Assembly (NCBI GenBank): GCA_031418715.1
Contig: JANOJL010000010.1
Span: 1-64,000 of the forward strand
Length of the DNA: 64,000 nt
From: JANMDU01 sp031418715
Lineage (GTDB): Bacteria > Pseudomonadota > Gammaproteobacteria > Burkholderiales > Burkholderiaceae_C
Direction of reading: 5' to 3'
Each line of letters begins with the position of its first letter. The first letter of the stretch is position 1. Below are positions 17,044-25,916 of the stretch, one piece after another. The notes beneath the pieces were generated by a model. The model searched no databases, was not told the DNA's origin, and saw only the letters and a program-made list of their open reading frames with translations. A program made the translations under genes and the position numbers.

Positions 17044-18303
17044 TTACTGGTAACTACGCGCATCTTCGATGACTTTGCCGTCATTGGGCAAGCTGCCCAC
17101 TTCCAGCAACTGCACTTCACTGCGCAGCTTGGTGACATCGCGCATCGCAGCGACGATTTTTTCCTGCATGGCTTCGCTGGCCTGGGCAGTTTCTACTTTC
17201 AGCACCATTTGATCGTTGGCCATTTCGCCACTGACCACGAGCCGCGCGCGCGCCACTTCGGGGAAGCGTTTGACGACTTCAGCCACCTGACCAGGATGTA
17301 CAAACATGCCACGAATTTTTGTGGTTTGATCGGCACGACCCATCCAGCCTTTGATGCGTGTGTTGGTTCGGCCTGTGGGGCAACGTCCCGGCAACACAGC
17401 GCTCAAATCGCCAGTGCCAAAACGAATCAAGGGATACAGTGGATTGAGCACCGTGACCACCAACTCGCCCACTTCGCCTTCAGGCACAGGGTCGCCCGTA
17501 CCGGGACGCACGATCTCCACGATCACGCCTTCATCGAGCACCAAGCCTTCGCGCGCTGTGGTCTCATAGGCGATCAAACCCAGATCGGCAGTGGCAAAAC
17601 ATTGGTAGACCGCCATGCCGCGCTCGCTAAACCAATCGCGCAAGCTGGGCGGAAAAGCCTCGCCGCTTACCAGCCCTTTTTTAATGCTCAAAGATTGACC
17701 CGCCTCTTGTGCTTTCTCTAAGAGGATTTTGAGGAAACTTGGCGTGCCCAAATAGCCATCGGGCTTCAAATCGGCCATGGCTTGCAACTGCTGTTCGGTT
17801 TGCCCTGTGCCAGCGGGAAAGACGGTGCAGCCCACGGCATGTGCGCCGCTCTCCATCAGGTAAGCGCCAGGGGTCATGTGGTAGCTGAAGGCGTTGTGAG
17901 CCAAGTCACCCGCGCGGAAACCCGCAGCAAACACGGCACGACCGGAGCGCCAGTAATCCGCTGAGCGGCCTTCAGGTTCATAGATCGGACCGGGGCTGGC
18001 GAAGATGCGTCCCATGCCGGGTGTTTTGCAGCCGCGTAGCAAGCTGGAGAAACCGCCAAACACGTCACCTCCCGCTGCGCGAGCGGCTTTTTGACGCTCA
18101 TGCAATTCGCTTTTACGAGTAACGGGCAGGCTTTGTAAAGCAGCGCGGCTAACGATGCGGCTAGCATCCACGCCTTTCAAAATCTCGGCAAATGCAGCCG
18201 TGCTTTTTTGAGCATGCGCGATGTGTGCAGGCAGCGCAGCCATGTGCGCAGCTTCACGCTCAGCGCTGCTGCGCGTTTCCAGATCATCAAAAAAATCTGC
18301 CAT
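17044..18303 (-). CDS. Phenylacetate-CoA ligase-like adenylate-forming enzyme
   Basis: The 419-residue protein belongs to the PaaK-like branch of the AMP-binding superfamily, which activates carboxylic acids to CoA thioesters. Visible marks are GYLGTPSFLKILLEK, a GEAFPPSLRDWF segment, the adenine-pocket region YQCFATADLGLIAYE, a GELVVTVLNPLYPLIRFGTGDL segment and the hinge and C-terminal lid (GRADQTTKIRGMFVHPGQV). Substrate is unknown. It lies downstream of livF in the liv locus, which suggests that the imported compound or its breakdown product is activated here. The ATG at 18303 is preceded by TAGGA; a TTG two codons upstream is less likely. Confidence 0.85.
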   Translation of the reverse strand: MADFFDDLETRSSAEREAAHMAALPAHIAHAQKSTAAFAEILKGVDASRIVSRAALQSLPVTRKSELHERQKAARAAGGDVFGGFSSLLRGCKTPGMGRIFASPGPIYEPEGRSADYWRSGRAVFAAGFRAGDLAHNAFSYHMTPGAYLMESGAHAVGCTVFPAGTGQTEQQLQAMADLKPDGYLGTPSFLKILLEKAQEAGQSLSIKKGLVSGEAFPPSLRDWFSERGMAVYQCFATADLGLIAYETTAREGLVLDEGVIVEIVRPGTGDPVPEGEVGELVVTVLNPLYPLIRFGTGDLSAVLPGRCPTGRTNTRIKGWMGRADQTTKIRGMFVHPGQVAEVVKRFPEVARARLVVSGEMANDQMVLKVETAQASEAMQEKIVAAMRDVTKLRSEVQLLEVGSLPNDGKVIEDARSYQ

Positions 18304-18330
18304 AACCAATTCCTACCTCATCCTATTTAC

Positions 18331-18392
18331 CACTAAATTGATAGCAATTTGCGCACACTCTATAACGGGTAACTGCCAAATTCTTCTAAAAA
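18331..18392 (-). repeat. 65-bp dispersed element, copy 8 (between livF and CoA ligase)
   Basis: On the minus strand it reads TACCCGTTATAGAGTGTGCG with a diverged head and the tail GCTATCAATTTAGTG. It lies in the roughly 180-base gap between livF and the downstream ligase gene. Confidence 0.8.
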
Positions 18393-18480
18393 ATACAGCG
18401 TCGACCTGTGTGCGGATTGGCTGTATGCGCTCTCACTTGACGGCTCGCTGGTGGGCTAGAGCATCGCGCGAGCCGCGCAC

Positions 18481-19308
18481 TCAAGCCAACCAGCGCTTAC
18501 GTCGTTTGTAGGTTTTGCCATCCTTGAAGCTCTTGCGCTCGCCGCCGCCCATGCCAAGGTAAAACTCTTTCACATCCTCATTGGTCGCCAAATCAGCGGC
18601 CTTGCCATCCATCACGATGCGGCCAGATTCCAAGATGTAGCCGTAATCGGAATACTTGAGTGCCATATTCGTGTTTTGCTCAGCCAGCAAGAAAGTGGTT
18701 TTTTCTTTCTGGTTCAAATCCTTCACGATGTTGAACACTTCTTCTACGATCTGCGGTGCAAGGCCCATCGAAGGCTCATCAAGCAGCACCATGGTCGGAT
18801 TAGCCATCAACGCGCGGCCAATGGCGCACATTTGCTGCTCACCGCCTGAGGTGTAAGCCGCTTGCGAAGTACGGCGGATTTTCAGGCGCGGAAAGTAGTT
18901 GTAGACCTTCTCAAGATTGGCCGCGATCTGCGCTTTGCTTTTCACGGTGTACGCGCCGGTGAGCAAATTTTCTTCAATGGTTAAGTGAGCAAAACAATGC
19001 CGACCTTCCATCACCTGTACCACACCGCGCTTGACCAGATCCGCAGGCGTGAGATTTTCAATGCGCTCACCTCGCAGCTCAATGCTGCCTTTGGTGACTT
19101 CGCCACGCTCGCCGGAGAGCAAATTGCTCACGGCGCGCAAAGTAGTCGTCTTGCCAGCGCCATTGCCGCCCAACAGTGCAACTATCGAGCTCTGCGGCAC
19201 TTGCAGGCTCACGCCCTTGAGCACCAAGATCACATGGTTGTAAATGACTTCAATGCCATTGACATTCAAGACAATGTTGCTTTTCTCTTCGGATGTGGGT
19301 GTGGTCAT
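18481..19308 (-). CDS. livF: Branched-chain amino acid ABC transporter ATP-binding protein LivF
   Basis: LivF is one of two ATPases that drive the liv-type importer. The 275-residue protein has Walker A GGNGAGKTTTLRAVS, the Q-loop, signature TSGGEQQMCAIGRAL (a diverged LSGGQ with TSGGE) and Walker B MVLLDEPSMGLAP. The C-terminus is basic (KTYKRRKRWLA). I start at the ATG at 19308 (MTTPTSEEK), about 12 residues before the first strand. It follows livK across a gap with two strong hairpins. Confidence 0.93.
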   Translation of the reverse strand: MTTPTSEEKSNIVLNVNGIEVIYNHVILVLKGVSLQVPQSSIVALLGGNGAGKTTTLRAVSNLLSGERGEVTKGSIELRGERIENLTPADLVKRGVVQVMEGRHCFAHLTIEENLLTGAYTVKSKAQIAANLEKVYNYFPRLKIRRTSQAAYTSGGEQQMCAIGRALMANPTMVLLDEPSMGLAPQIVEEVFNIVKDLNQKEKTTFLLAEQNTNMALKYSDYGYILESGRIVMDGKAADLATNEDVKEFYLGMGGGERKSFKDGKTYKRRKRWLA

Positions 19309-19322
19309 AGGAGCTAGCCTTA

Positions 19323-19382
19323 CTTCAAATGCAAGCACTGCACGCAGCACTTGCATTTGAAGATGACGGGCTTTGCAGCCCG
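19323..19382 (-). promoter_or_regulatory. Two hairpins between livK and livF
   Basis: A perfect 13-base inverted repeat (19323-19335 with 19350-19362) and a GC-rich hairpin CGGGCT/AGCCCG (19367-19372 with 19377-19382) fill the gap. No T-run follows, so they look like mRNA-stabilising or attenuating structures rather than a full terminator. They may set the high livK to livF expression ratio usual for binding proteins. Confidence 0.6.
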
Positions 19383-19402
19383 CCATCGTTCAAACTAACG
19401 GA

Positions 19403-20734
19403 TTAAGAGCCGCAATCAGAAGCTTCGCGGCGAGCGAGTTTCTTCTCTGTGCCGTAGCGGTCAGCCGATGCTTTCACCAAGGGGCGAATGATCGCGTTGT
19501 CCGCTTGCAGCCAATCCGAAGACCAGGTGAACTTCGCGCCGTCCCACGTGTGAACGCGAGCCCAAGCTGAGCCCATATGATCTGCGCAGCTGGTAGACAC
19601 CGGGCGCATCACACCTTTGAAGCCGAGCGCATCTAATTTTGCCTGCGTGAGGTTCAGGTTCTCATAGCCCCAGCGTGCTTGCTCGCCCGTCACAGGCTTG
19701 CCTTTGCCAAAACGCTCTTGAGCGGTGCGAGCTCCTTCAACAGACAGCATCGCGCCGACCACGCCACGCATGTAGAGCACTTGGCCGACCTCATCTTTGG
19801 GACCGGTGCCTTGGTTTTTGCCATGCACTTTGGAGAGGATCTCTTTCACGACATCAGAGCCTGGCTCTGCGCCATGCTGCATCATCACCGCGCTGTAGCC
19901 TTTAGCGGCTGCGCCCACGTCTTTCAAATCCGGCTCAGCGCCAGACCACCAAGTGCCAAACATTTGCTCACGCGGATAGCCTTTGGCCACTGCTTCTTTG
20001 ATGGCGGTGGCCGTCATCACGCCCCAGGTTTGCATCACGACGTAGTCAGGGCGCTGCTGGCGAATTTGCAGCCAAGTAGCACCTTGCTCTACGCCGGGCG
20101 CTGCCACGGGGAAAGGCAAAATCGTGAAGCCATGCATCGCGGCACGCTCATTGATGATCGGCAGCAGCTCTTTGCCAAACGGGCTGTCGTGATAGACCAC
20201 GCCAATTTTCTTGCCTTTGAGCTTGTCCCAGCCGCCTGCTTGCTTGGCAACGTGTTGCAGTACGGTGTCGCCTGCGACCCAGTAGTGGCCAATCAGCGGG
20301 AAGTTCCATTTGAACATGTTGCCATCAGCCGAATCGCTGCGGCCATAGCCTGATGTGATCAAGGGAATCTTGTCGCCAGGCACTTTTTCTGTGAGGGCGA
20401 AAGTGATGCCGGTAGACAGCGGCTGAAACACTGTTGCGCCGCCATGCTTGCCCTTCAAGCGCTCATAGCACTCTACGCCGCGATCGGTGGCGTAGGCGGT
20501 TTCGCATTCTTCCACGAGCGTCTTCACGCCGTTGATGCCGCCGCGCTCGTTCACGAGCTTCATGTAATCCCAGTAGCCGTTGGCAAACGGTGTTGCGTTT
20601 GGCGCAACGGGGCCGGTGCGGCCTGTCAAGCTAGGGAAGAACTGCACTTTTTCCTGCGCGATGGCGGGTGTTGCCACAGCCATGATGCCTGCAGTCGCAA
20701 CCAAAACGGCTGCTGTGAGTTGACGAAGTTTCAT
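19403..20734 (-). CDS. livK: ABC transporter substrate-binding protein (LivK/LivJ family)
   Basis: This 443-residue periplasmic binding protein has a clear signal peptide with likely cleavage after AVATPAIA (about residue 26). It has the type I binding-protein fold, seen in GKKIGVVYHDSPFGKELLP and RPDYVVMQTWGV. It is longer than E. coli LivK (about 369) and belongs to a subgroup often found with acyl-CoA ligases, so the ligand may be an aromatic or fatty acid derivative rather than a branched-chain amino acid (inference). A good Shine-Dalgarno (AGGAGACAGTG) precedes the ATG. Confidence 0.9.
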   Translation of the reverse strand: MKLRQLTAAVLVATAGIMAVATPAIAQEKVQFFPSLTGRTGPVAPNATPFANGYWDYMKLVNERGGINGVKTLVEECETAYATDRGVECYERLKGKHGGATVFQPLSTGITFALTEKVPGDKIPLITSGYGRSDSADGNMFKWNFPLIGHYWVAGDTVLQHVAKQAGGWDKLKGKKIGVVYHDSPFGKELLPIINERAAMHGFTILPFPVAAPGVEQGATWLQIRQQRPDYVVMQTWGVMTATAIKEAVAKGYPREQMFGTWWSGAEPDLKDVGAAAKGYSAVMMQHGAEPGSDVVKEILSKVHGKNQGTGPKDEVGQVLYMRGVVGAMLSVEGARTAQERFGKGKPVTGEQARWGYENLNLTQAKLDALGFKGVMRPVSTSCADHMGSAWARVHTWDGAKFTWSSDWLQADNAIIRPLVKASADRYGTEKKLARREASDCGS

Positions 20735-20859
20735 ACACTGTCTCCTAAAAAAGAAATATTGAACACACTAGATTCAACGCTCACCAATTTGTTCGCAGCC
20801 TAGGTGTTTGCGAGCACGCCACACCAGGCCTTAAAAATCATCGCTGCGTCAAAGCGGCT

Positions 20860-21936
20860 TCAATGTGGAAATGGCCAAATGCGAAGCTTTTGTTTGCCCA
20901 GGCTCCACAGCCTAGCCAAGCCATGCGGCTCCACCACCAAAAACCACACAATCAACGCACCAAAAATCATGATCTCACTGTGGGCAATACCTGCTGTGGA
21001 AATCGTGACACCCACCAAGCTGCCAAGCAGCGGCAAAAATTGATTCAGAAAAATAGGCAAAATCACGATAAAGGCCGCGCCAAAGAAGCTGCCCATGATT
21101 GAGCCCATGCCACCAATGATCACCATGAAAAGCAGCTGAAACGAGCGATCAATATTGAAAGCCGCAGGCTCCCAAGAGCCCAAATACACAAAGCCCCACA
21201 TCGCGCCCGCTACACCCACGATGAAGCTGCTGACTGCAAAGGCCGTGAGCTTGGCATACATCGGGCGAATGCCGATCACAGCGGCAGCCACGTCCATATC
21301 GCGGATCGCCATCCACTCGCGCCCCATCGCGCCGCGTACGAGGTTTTTAGCCAAGAGGGCAATCACGCAGACCATACCGAGGCAAAACAAATACTTATCC
21401 ATCGGGCTGTTGATGCTCCAGCCAATCACATTCATATCGGCCACCGAGACAGAACCCGAAGTGGAGTTATTCGTAAACCACTTGATGCGCAAGAAAGCCC
21501 AGTCACACACAAACTGCGCCGCGAGAGTAGCCACAGCCAAATACAGACCGCGCACTCGCAAGCTCGGAATGCCGAAAAACACACCCACAACCGCCGCACA
21601 CACACCGCCCAGCAGCAAAGCTGCAATCAACGGGATACCATCAACTCTCACAAAAAAGTTATACGCCGCATATGCGCCCACGGCCATGAATGCACCCGAG
21701 CCCAGCGAAATCTGGCCGCAATAGCCCACCAAGATATTCACACCAATCGCAGCCAGCGAGAGGATCAAGAAAGGCACGAGGATGGCCTTGAACATGTAGT
21801 CGCTGGCAAACATCGGCACCGCGATGAAGGCCACGAGTAGGAGCAAGGCAATGCCATAGCGATCTTGCGTGATGCCAAAGATCTGGTTGTCAGCACGGTA
21901 GCTGGTTTTGAACTGGCCGTTTTCTCTGTAGAACAT
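20860..21936 (-). CDS. livM: Branched-chain amino acid ABC transporter permease LivM
   Basis: This 358-residue integral membrane permease has about ten hydrophobic segments, among them LLLLVAFIAVPMFA, LILSLAAIGVNILVGYCGQISLGSGAF (the conserved LivM motif) and FQLLFMVIIGGMGSIMGSFFGA. It forms the translocation pore with LivH. It lies between livH and livK in the same direction. The leading 30 residues are hydrophilic. Confidence 0.93.
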   Translation of the reverse strand: MFYRENGQFKTSYRADNQIFGITQDRYGIALLLLVAFIAVPMFASDYMFKAILVPFLILSLAAIGVNILVGYCGQISLGSGAFMAVGAYAAYNFFVRVDGIPLIAALLLGGVCAAVVGVFFGIPSLRVRGLYLAVATLAAQFVCDWAFLRIKWFTNNSTSGSVSVADMNVIGWSINSPMDKYLFCLGMVCVIALLAKNLVRGAMGREWMAIRDMDVAAAVIGIRPMYAKLTAFAVSSFIVGVAGAMWGFVYLGSWEPAAFNIDRSFQLLFMVIIGGMGSIMGSFFGAAFIVILPIFLNQFLPLLGSLVGVTISTAGIAHSEIMIFGALIVWFLVVEPHGLARLWSLGKQKLRIWPFPH

Positions 21937-22009
21937 TAGATTCCTCTAGTCAGTTGAGGACAGAGCAACGCGCTGCTGCGCAGGTGCGTTGGTCTTTCCC
22001 GCAAGAATT

Positions 22010-22939
22010 TCATACTCGGTCAATGATTTTCTCGCCGAAGAGACCTTGCGGTCTGAACAGCAAAAACACCAGCGCGAGCACATACGCAAACCAAATTTCA
22101 ATGCCGCCACCCACCAACGGGCCTAAATAGACTTCAGACAATTTCTCGCCCACGCCGATGATCAGGCCGCCGATAATCGCGCCCGGCACTGAGGTGAGCC
22201 CGCCCAAAATCACCACTGGCAGAGCGCGCAGCGCCACCGTAGCAAGCGAGAACTGCACACCGAGCTTGCTGCCCCAAATCATGCCAGCCACCAGAGCCAC
22301 CACGCCCGCGACGCACCACACGATCACCCAAATGCGGTTGAGCGGAATACCGATCGATTGCGCGGCTTGGTGGTCATCTGCCACCGCACGCAGAGCGCGG
22401 CCTGTGGTCGTCTTCTGGAAAAACAGCGAGAGCAGCGCCACCAGAGTGGCCGCGATACCGGCAGCGATTAAGTCTTCTTGGCTGATCAAAATACCGCCGT
22501 CAAACACCGTTTGGAAAGCCATGATCGGCTCTTTGGGCATACCAATATCGATCTTGTAAATCGCGCTACCAAAAAGAGTCTGGCCGAGGCCATCGAGGAA
22601 ATACGCGATGCCCAGCGTAGCCATCAAAAGCGTAGCGCCTTCTTGGTTAACCAAATGGCGCAGCACTAAGCGCTCAATGACCCAAGCCACAATGAACATG
22701 ATGACCGCTGCAACCGCAAAGGCAAACAGGTTAGCAACGATTTTGTTTTCAATGCCCGTCCACTGCGGAAACCATTCTGCAAACCGCGCCATCGCCAGCG
22801 CTGCAAACAGCACCATCGCGCCTTGCGCAAAATTAAACACGCCCGAGGCTTTGAAGATCAGCACGAAGCCGAGTGCGACCAAGGAATACAACATGCCGGC
22901 CATGAGACCGCCTAATAGAGTTTCTAGAAAAAATCCCAT
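22010..22939 (-). CDS. livH: Branched-chain amino acid ABC transporter permease LivH
   Basis: This 309-residue membrane permease is the partner of LivM. It shows LETLLGGLMAGMLYSLVALGFVLIFKASGVFNFAQGA at the N-terminus (typical LivH start), GRALRAVADDHQAAQSIGIPLNRI (cytoplasmic coupling loop) and LPVVILGGLTSVPGAIIGG. It begins two bases after the livG stop, so translation is probably coupled. Confidence 0.94.
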   Translation of the reverse strand: MGFFLETLLGGLMAGMLYSLVALGFVLIFKASGVFNFAQGAMVLFAALAMARFAEWFPQWTGIENKIVANLFAFAVAAVIMFIVAWVIERLVLRHLVNQEGATLLMATLGIAYFLDGLGQTLFGSAIYKIDIGMPKEPIMAFQTVFDGGILISQEDLIAAGIAATLVALLSLFFQKTTTGRALRAVADDHQAAQSIGIPLNRIWVIVWCVAGVVALVAGMIWGSKLGVQFSLATVALRALPVVILGGLTSVPGAIIGGLIIGVGEKLSEVYLGPLVGGGIEIWFAYVLALVFLLFRPQGLFGEKIIDRV

Positions 22940-22941
22940 GA

Positions 22942-23724
22942 TTAATGTCCAGTCCCCAAATATGCTTTGATCACTTCAGGGCTTGCGCGCACCTCAGAAG
23001 GTGTGCCGTCACCAATCTTCTTGCCGTAATCGAGCACCACCACGCGGTCTGAAATATCCATCACCACGCTCATGTCATGCTCAATCAGCACCACCGTTGT
23101 GCCGAACTCATCGTTCACATCGAGCACGAAGCGGCACATGTCTTGTTTTTCTTCGATGTTCATACCGGCCATCGGCTCATCGAGCAGCAATACTTGCGGC
23201 TCCATCGCCAAAGCGCGGCCTAAATCGACACGCTTTTGTAAACCGTAGGGCAGCTGGCCCACGGGTGTTTTGCGATACGCCTGAATTTCCAGAAAATCAA
23301 TGATCTCTTCGACTTTTTTGCGGTGTTCGTTTTCTTCCCGCTCGGCAGGGCCCCAGCGCAGCGCTTGCAAGAAAAGATTGCTCTTGATGCGTAGATTGCG
23401 CCCACTCATGATGTTATCCAGCACGCTCATGCCTTTGAACAGCGCCAAATTTTGGAAAGTACGTGCCACGCCCATCGCAGCCACGGCATGCGGATTCATG
23501 TGGGTGAAGGTTTTGCCACGAAAGGTGATCGAGCCTTGCTGCGGGGTGTAGACACCATTGATGCAATTGAGCATCGAGCTTTTGCCCGCGCCGTTGGGGC
23601 CGATAATGGCGCGCACTTCATGCTCGCGTACATTGAAGCTGATATCAGAGAGCGCTTTGACGCCGCCAAACGCCAGGGAGATGTTTTGTACGTCAAGGAT
23701 GACATCGCCAATTTTCTTACTCAT
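22942..23724 (-). CDS. livG: Branched-chain amino acid ABC transporter ATP-binding protein LivG
   Basis: The 260-residue ATPase partner of LivF has Walker A GPNGAGKSSMLNCINGVY, Walker B VLLLDEPMAGMN with the LivG-specific GMN, and the H-loop IEHDMS. The signature region reads LPYGLQKRVDLGRALA. I start at MSKKIGD (23724); an in-frame ATG 15 residues upstream lies in a low-complexity stretch with no family match. It is followed by livH after two bases. Confidence 0.94.
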   Translation of the reverse strand: MSKKIGDVILDVQNISLAFGGVKALSDISFNVREHEVRAIIGPNGAGKSSMLNCINGVYTPQQGSITFRGKTFTHMNPHAVAAMGVARTFQNLALFKGMSVLDNIMSGRNLRIKSNLFLQALRWGPAEREENEHRKKVEEIIDFLEIQAYRKTPVGQLPYGLQKRVDLGRALAMEPQVLLLDEPMAGMNIEEKQDMCRFVLDVNDEFGTTVVLIEHDMSVVMDISDRVVVLDYGKKIGDGTPSEVRASPEVIKAYLGTGH

Positions 23725-23754
23725 AGACCGACTCGCAGAGGAGAAGTAGGTAAT

Positions 23755-23826
23755 GCTAAAAATACGCAAAAAACGCGAGAAGAATTCATGTTTTGTTTTT
23801 GCGTCATTTTTGCGTTTTTCGCTTTA
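23755..23826. repeat. Imperfect inverted repeat of GCGAAAAA/ACGCAAAAA type
   Basis: Between the acyl-CoA ligase and livG a stretch rich in ACGCAAAAA on one side and TTTTTGCGT on the other can fold into an imperfect hairpin. It resembles in composition the perfect inverted repeat at 37594-37757. Its role is unknown. Confidence 0.35.
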
Positions 23827-23841
23827 AATAAGTCGTTCATT

Positions 23842-25800
23842 TCAAGCCGCCTTTGCCAAGGGTGCAAAGGTCTTCGCGTCTTCGATCTTCAAAGTTGCGC
23901 TGACGCTGCCGCTGCGGCCATCTTCGAACTTGACAACCGTTTCGATGAATTGCTCTTTTTTGCCGCCATACAAAGCGTCAATCAAAGGCTGGTATTTGTC
24001 GCCAATAAAGCCTCGGCGAACTTTGTTGGTGCGGGTGAGCTCGCCGTCGTCGGCATCGAGCTCTTTGTGCAAGACCAAGAAGCGGCTGATTTGACTACCA
24101 GCGAGTAATTCATCGCGCGCGAGATCTGCATTGACCGATTCCACGCATTCGCGGATCAGGTTGTACACCTCGGGCTTTTGCGCCAGATCGGTGTAGCCGG
24201 TGTAGGAAAGATTGCGTCGCTCAGCCCAGTTGCCCACAGCATTCATATCGATGTTGAGCATCACGCAAACTTGATTGCGCCCATCGCCATATGCCACGGC
24301 TTCTTTGAGGTACTGAAAGAATTTGAGCTTGTTTTCCACATATTTTGGAGCGAACATCGCGCCATCATTCGCACCACCTTTGATGCGCCCCACGTCTTTC
24401 ACGCGGTCGATGATCTTGAGTTGGCCGCTGGCATCAATGAAGCCAGCATCACTGGTGCGATACCAACCGTCGGCCGTTTTCACTTCAGCAGTGGCGGCTG
24501 GATTCTTGAAATACTCTTTGAGCAAACCAGGCGATTTCACAAGGATTTCACCGTTGTCATCAACCTTGATTTCCACGCCATCAATCGGCACACCCACGGT
24601 ATCGGCACGCACCGCGTGATCAGGCTGGAGGCAGACAAACACCGCCGTTTCCGTCGAGCCATAAAGCTGTTTGAGGTTGATACCAATCGAGCGATAGAAG
24701 GTGAACAAATCTGGGCCAATGGCCTCTCCTGCGGTGTAGGCTACGCGCACACGGCTCATGCCTAAATTGTTGCGCAGCGGGGCATACACAAAGAAATTGC
24801 CCAAGGTGTACATCAGCCTGTCTCTCAGCTCTACCGGTTTGCCATCAATCTTGTCAGGCCCGACGCGCTTGGCCACATCCATGAAGATTTTGAACATCGC
24901 CCGTTTGATGCTGCCCGCATCTTCCATGCGAATCATCACACTGGTCAGCAGGCCTTCAAACACGCGCGGTGGCGCGAAATAGTAGCTTGGGCCGACTTCT
25001 TTCAAATCGATCGTGACGGTGGCTGCGTTTTCTGGGCAGTTCACCACGTAGCCACACACCAGCCACTGCGAATAGCTGAAAATATTTTGACCAATCCAAG
25101 CTGGCGGCAAATAGGCCAGCACTTCCTCTGCAGATGTGAGTTTGTCAAATTTTGCACCGGCCTCGCTGCGATCGAGCAGCGAATGATGCGTGTGCACCAC
25201 GCCTTTGGGATTGCCTGTGGTGCCGGAAGTAAAAAACATCGCTGCCACATCGTGCGGCTGGGCTTTGCCCGCCTCCGATTTGAAAAAACTCGGTTGGCTG
25301 ATGGCAAATTTTTCGCCGCTAGCCACCAATTTGTCCAGAGAATCCAAACCCTCTTCAGCATATTTACGCAGACCACGTGGATCGTCAAACCAAATGTTGG
25401 TGAGTCGAGGCGCTGCGCCAGCGGGCATCAAATCGCGCACTTCGAGCAATTTATCAACTTGCTCTTGGTCTTCCACGATGGCGAAGCGAATGTCCGCGTT
25501 GTCGATCGGAAATACGCATTCCGCAGCCGCCGAATCTTGATACAGTGGGACAGGAATCGCGCCAAGTGACTGCGCGGCCAGCATGCTGGCATACAGGCGA
25601 GGCCGGTTCGCACCAATCACCACCAAATGTTCGCCGCGCTGGATGCCCGCTTGGTGCAGGCCGCAGGCAATCCGCTCGACCAAGCTCGCCAGTGCCGACC
25701 AAGAGGTGGTTTGCCAGATGCCATATTCTTTTTCGCGCATGGCGGGCGCTAGAGGGCGCTCGGTTGCGTGTTTGAGAAGCCAATGAGGAAAAGTGTGCAT
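23842..25800 (-). CDS. Long-chain acyl-CoA synthetase-like AMP-binding enzyme
   Basis: The 652-residue adenylate-forming enzyme activates a carboxylate to its CoA ester. Motifs in order are the P-loop FFTSGTTGNPKGVVHTHHS, QLYGSTETAVF (adenine pocket), GWYRTSDAGFIDASGQLKIIDRVKD (A8 hinge) and a C-terminal lid with TRTNKVRRGFI. The length and insertion pattern resemble FACL-type (long-chain or very-long-chain) synthetases. It is the first gene of the minus-strand liv locus and diverges from the Crp/Fnr gene, so the transporter substrate or a product is probably its substrate. Confidence 0.87.
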   Translation of the reverse strand: MHTFPHWLLKHATERPLAPAMREKEYGIWQTTSWSALASLVERIACGLHQAGIQRGEHLVVIGANRPRLYASMLAAQSLGAIPVPLYQDSAAAECVFPIDNADIRFAIVEDQEQVDKLLEVRDLMPAGAAPRLTNIWFDDPRGLRKYAEEGLDSLDKLVASGEKFAISQPSFFKSEAGKAQPHDVAAMFFTSGTTGNPKGVVHTHHSLLDRSEAGAKFDKLTSAEEVLAYLPPAWIGQNIFSYSQWLVCGYVVNCPENAATVTIDLKEVGPSYYFAPPRVFEGLLTSVMIRMEDAGSIKRAMFKIFMDVAKRVGPDKIDGKPVELRDRLMYTLGNFFVYAPLRNNLGMSRVRVAYTAGEAIGPDLFTFYRSIGINLKQLYGSTETAVFVCLQPDHAVRADTVGVPIDGVEIKVDDNGEILVKSPGLLKEYFKNPAATAEVKTADGWYRTSDAGFIDASGQLKIIDRVKDVGRIKGGANDGAMFAPKYVENKLKFFQYLKEAVAYGDGRNQVCVMLNIDMNAVGNWAERRNLSYTGYTDLAQKPEVYNLIRECVESVNADLARDELLAGSQISRFLVLHKELDADDGELTRTNKVRRGFIGDKYQPLIDALYGGKKEQFIETVVKFEDGRSGSVSATLKIEDAKTFAPLAKAA

Positions 25801-25916
25801 CAGGGGACTTTACGCATTCATTTGACGTTATGATGTCCTTCCGACGACAATCGAGGGAAAATGCTCTGAGTGATAACCCTCAATACTGTCTACTGAATTA
25901 CGATGCTTGACTTTTC

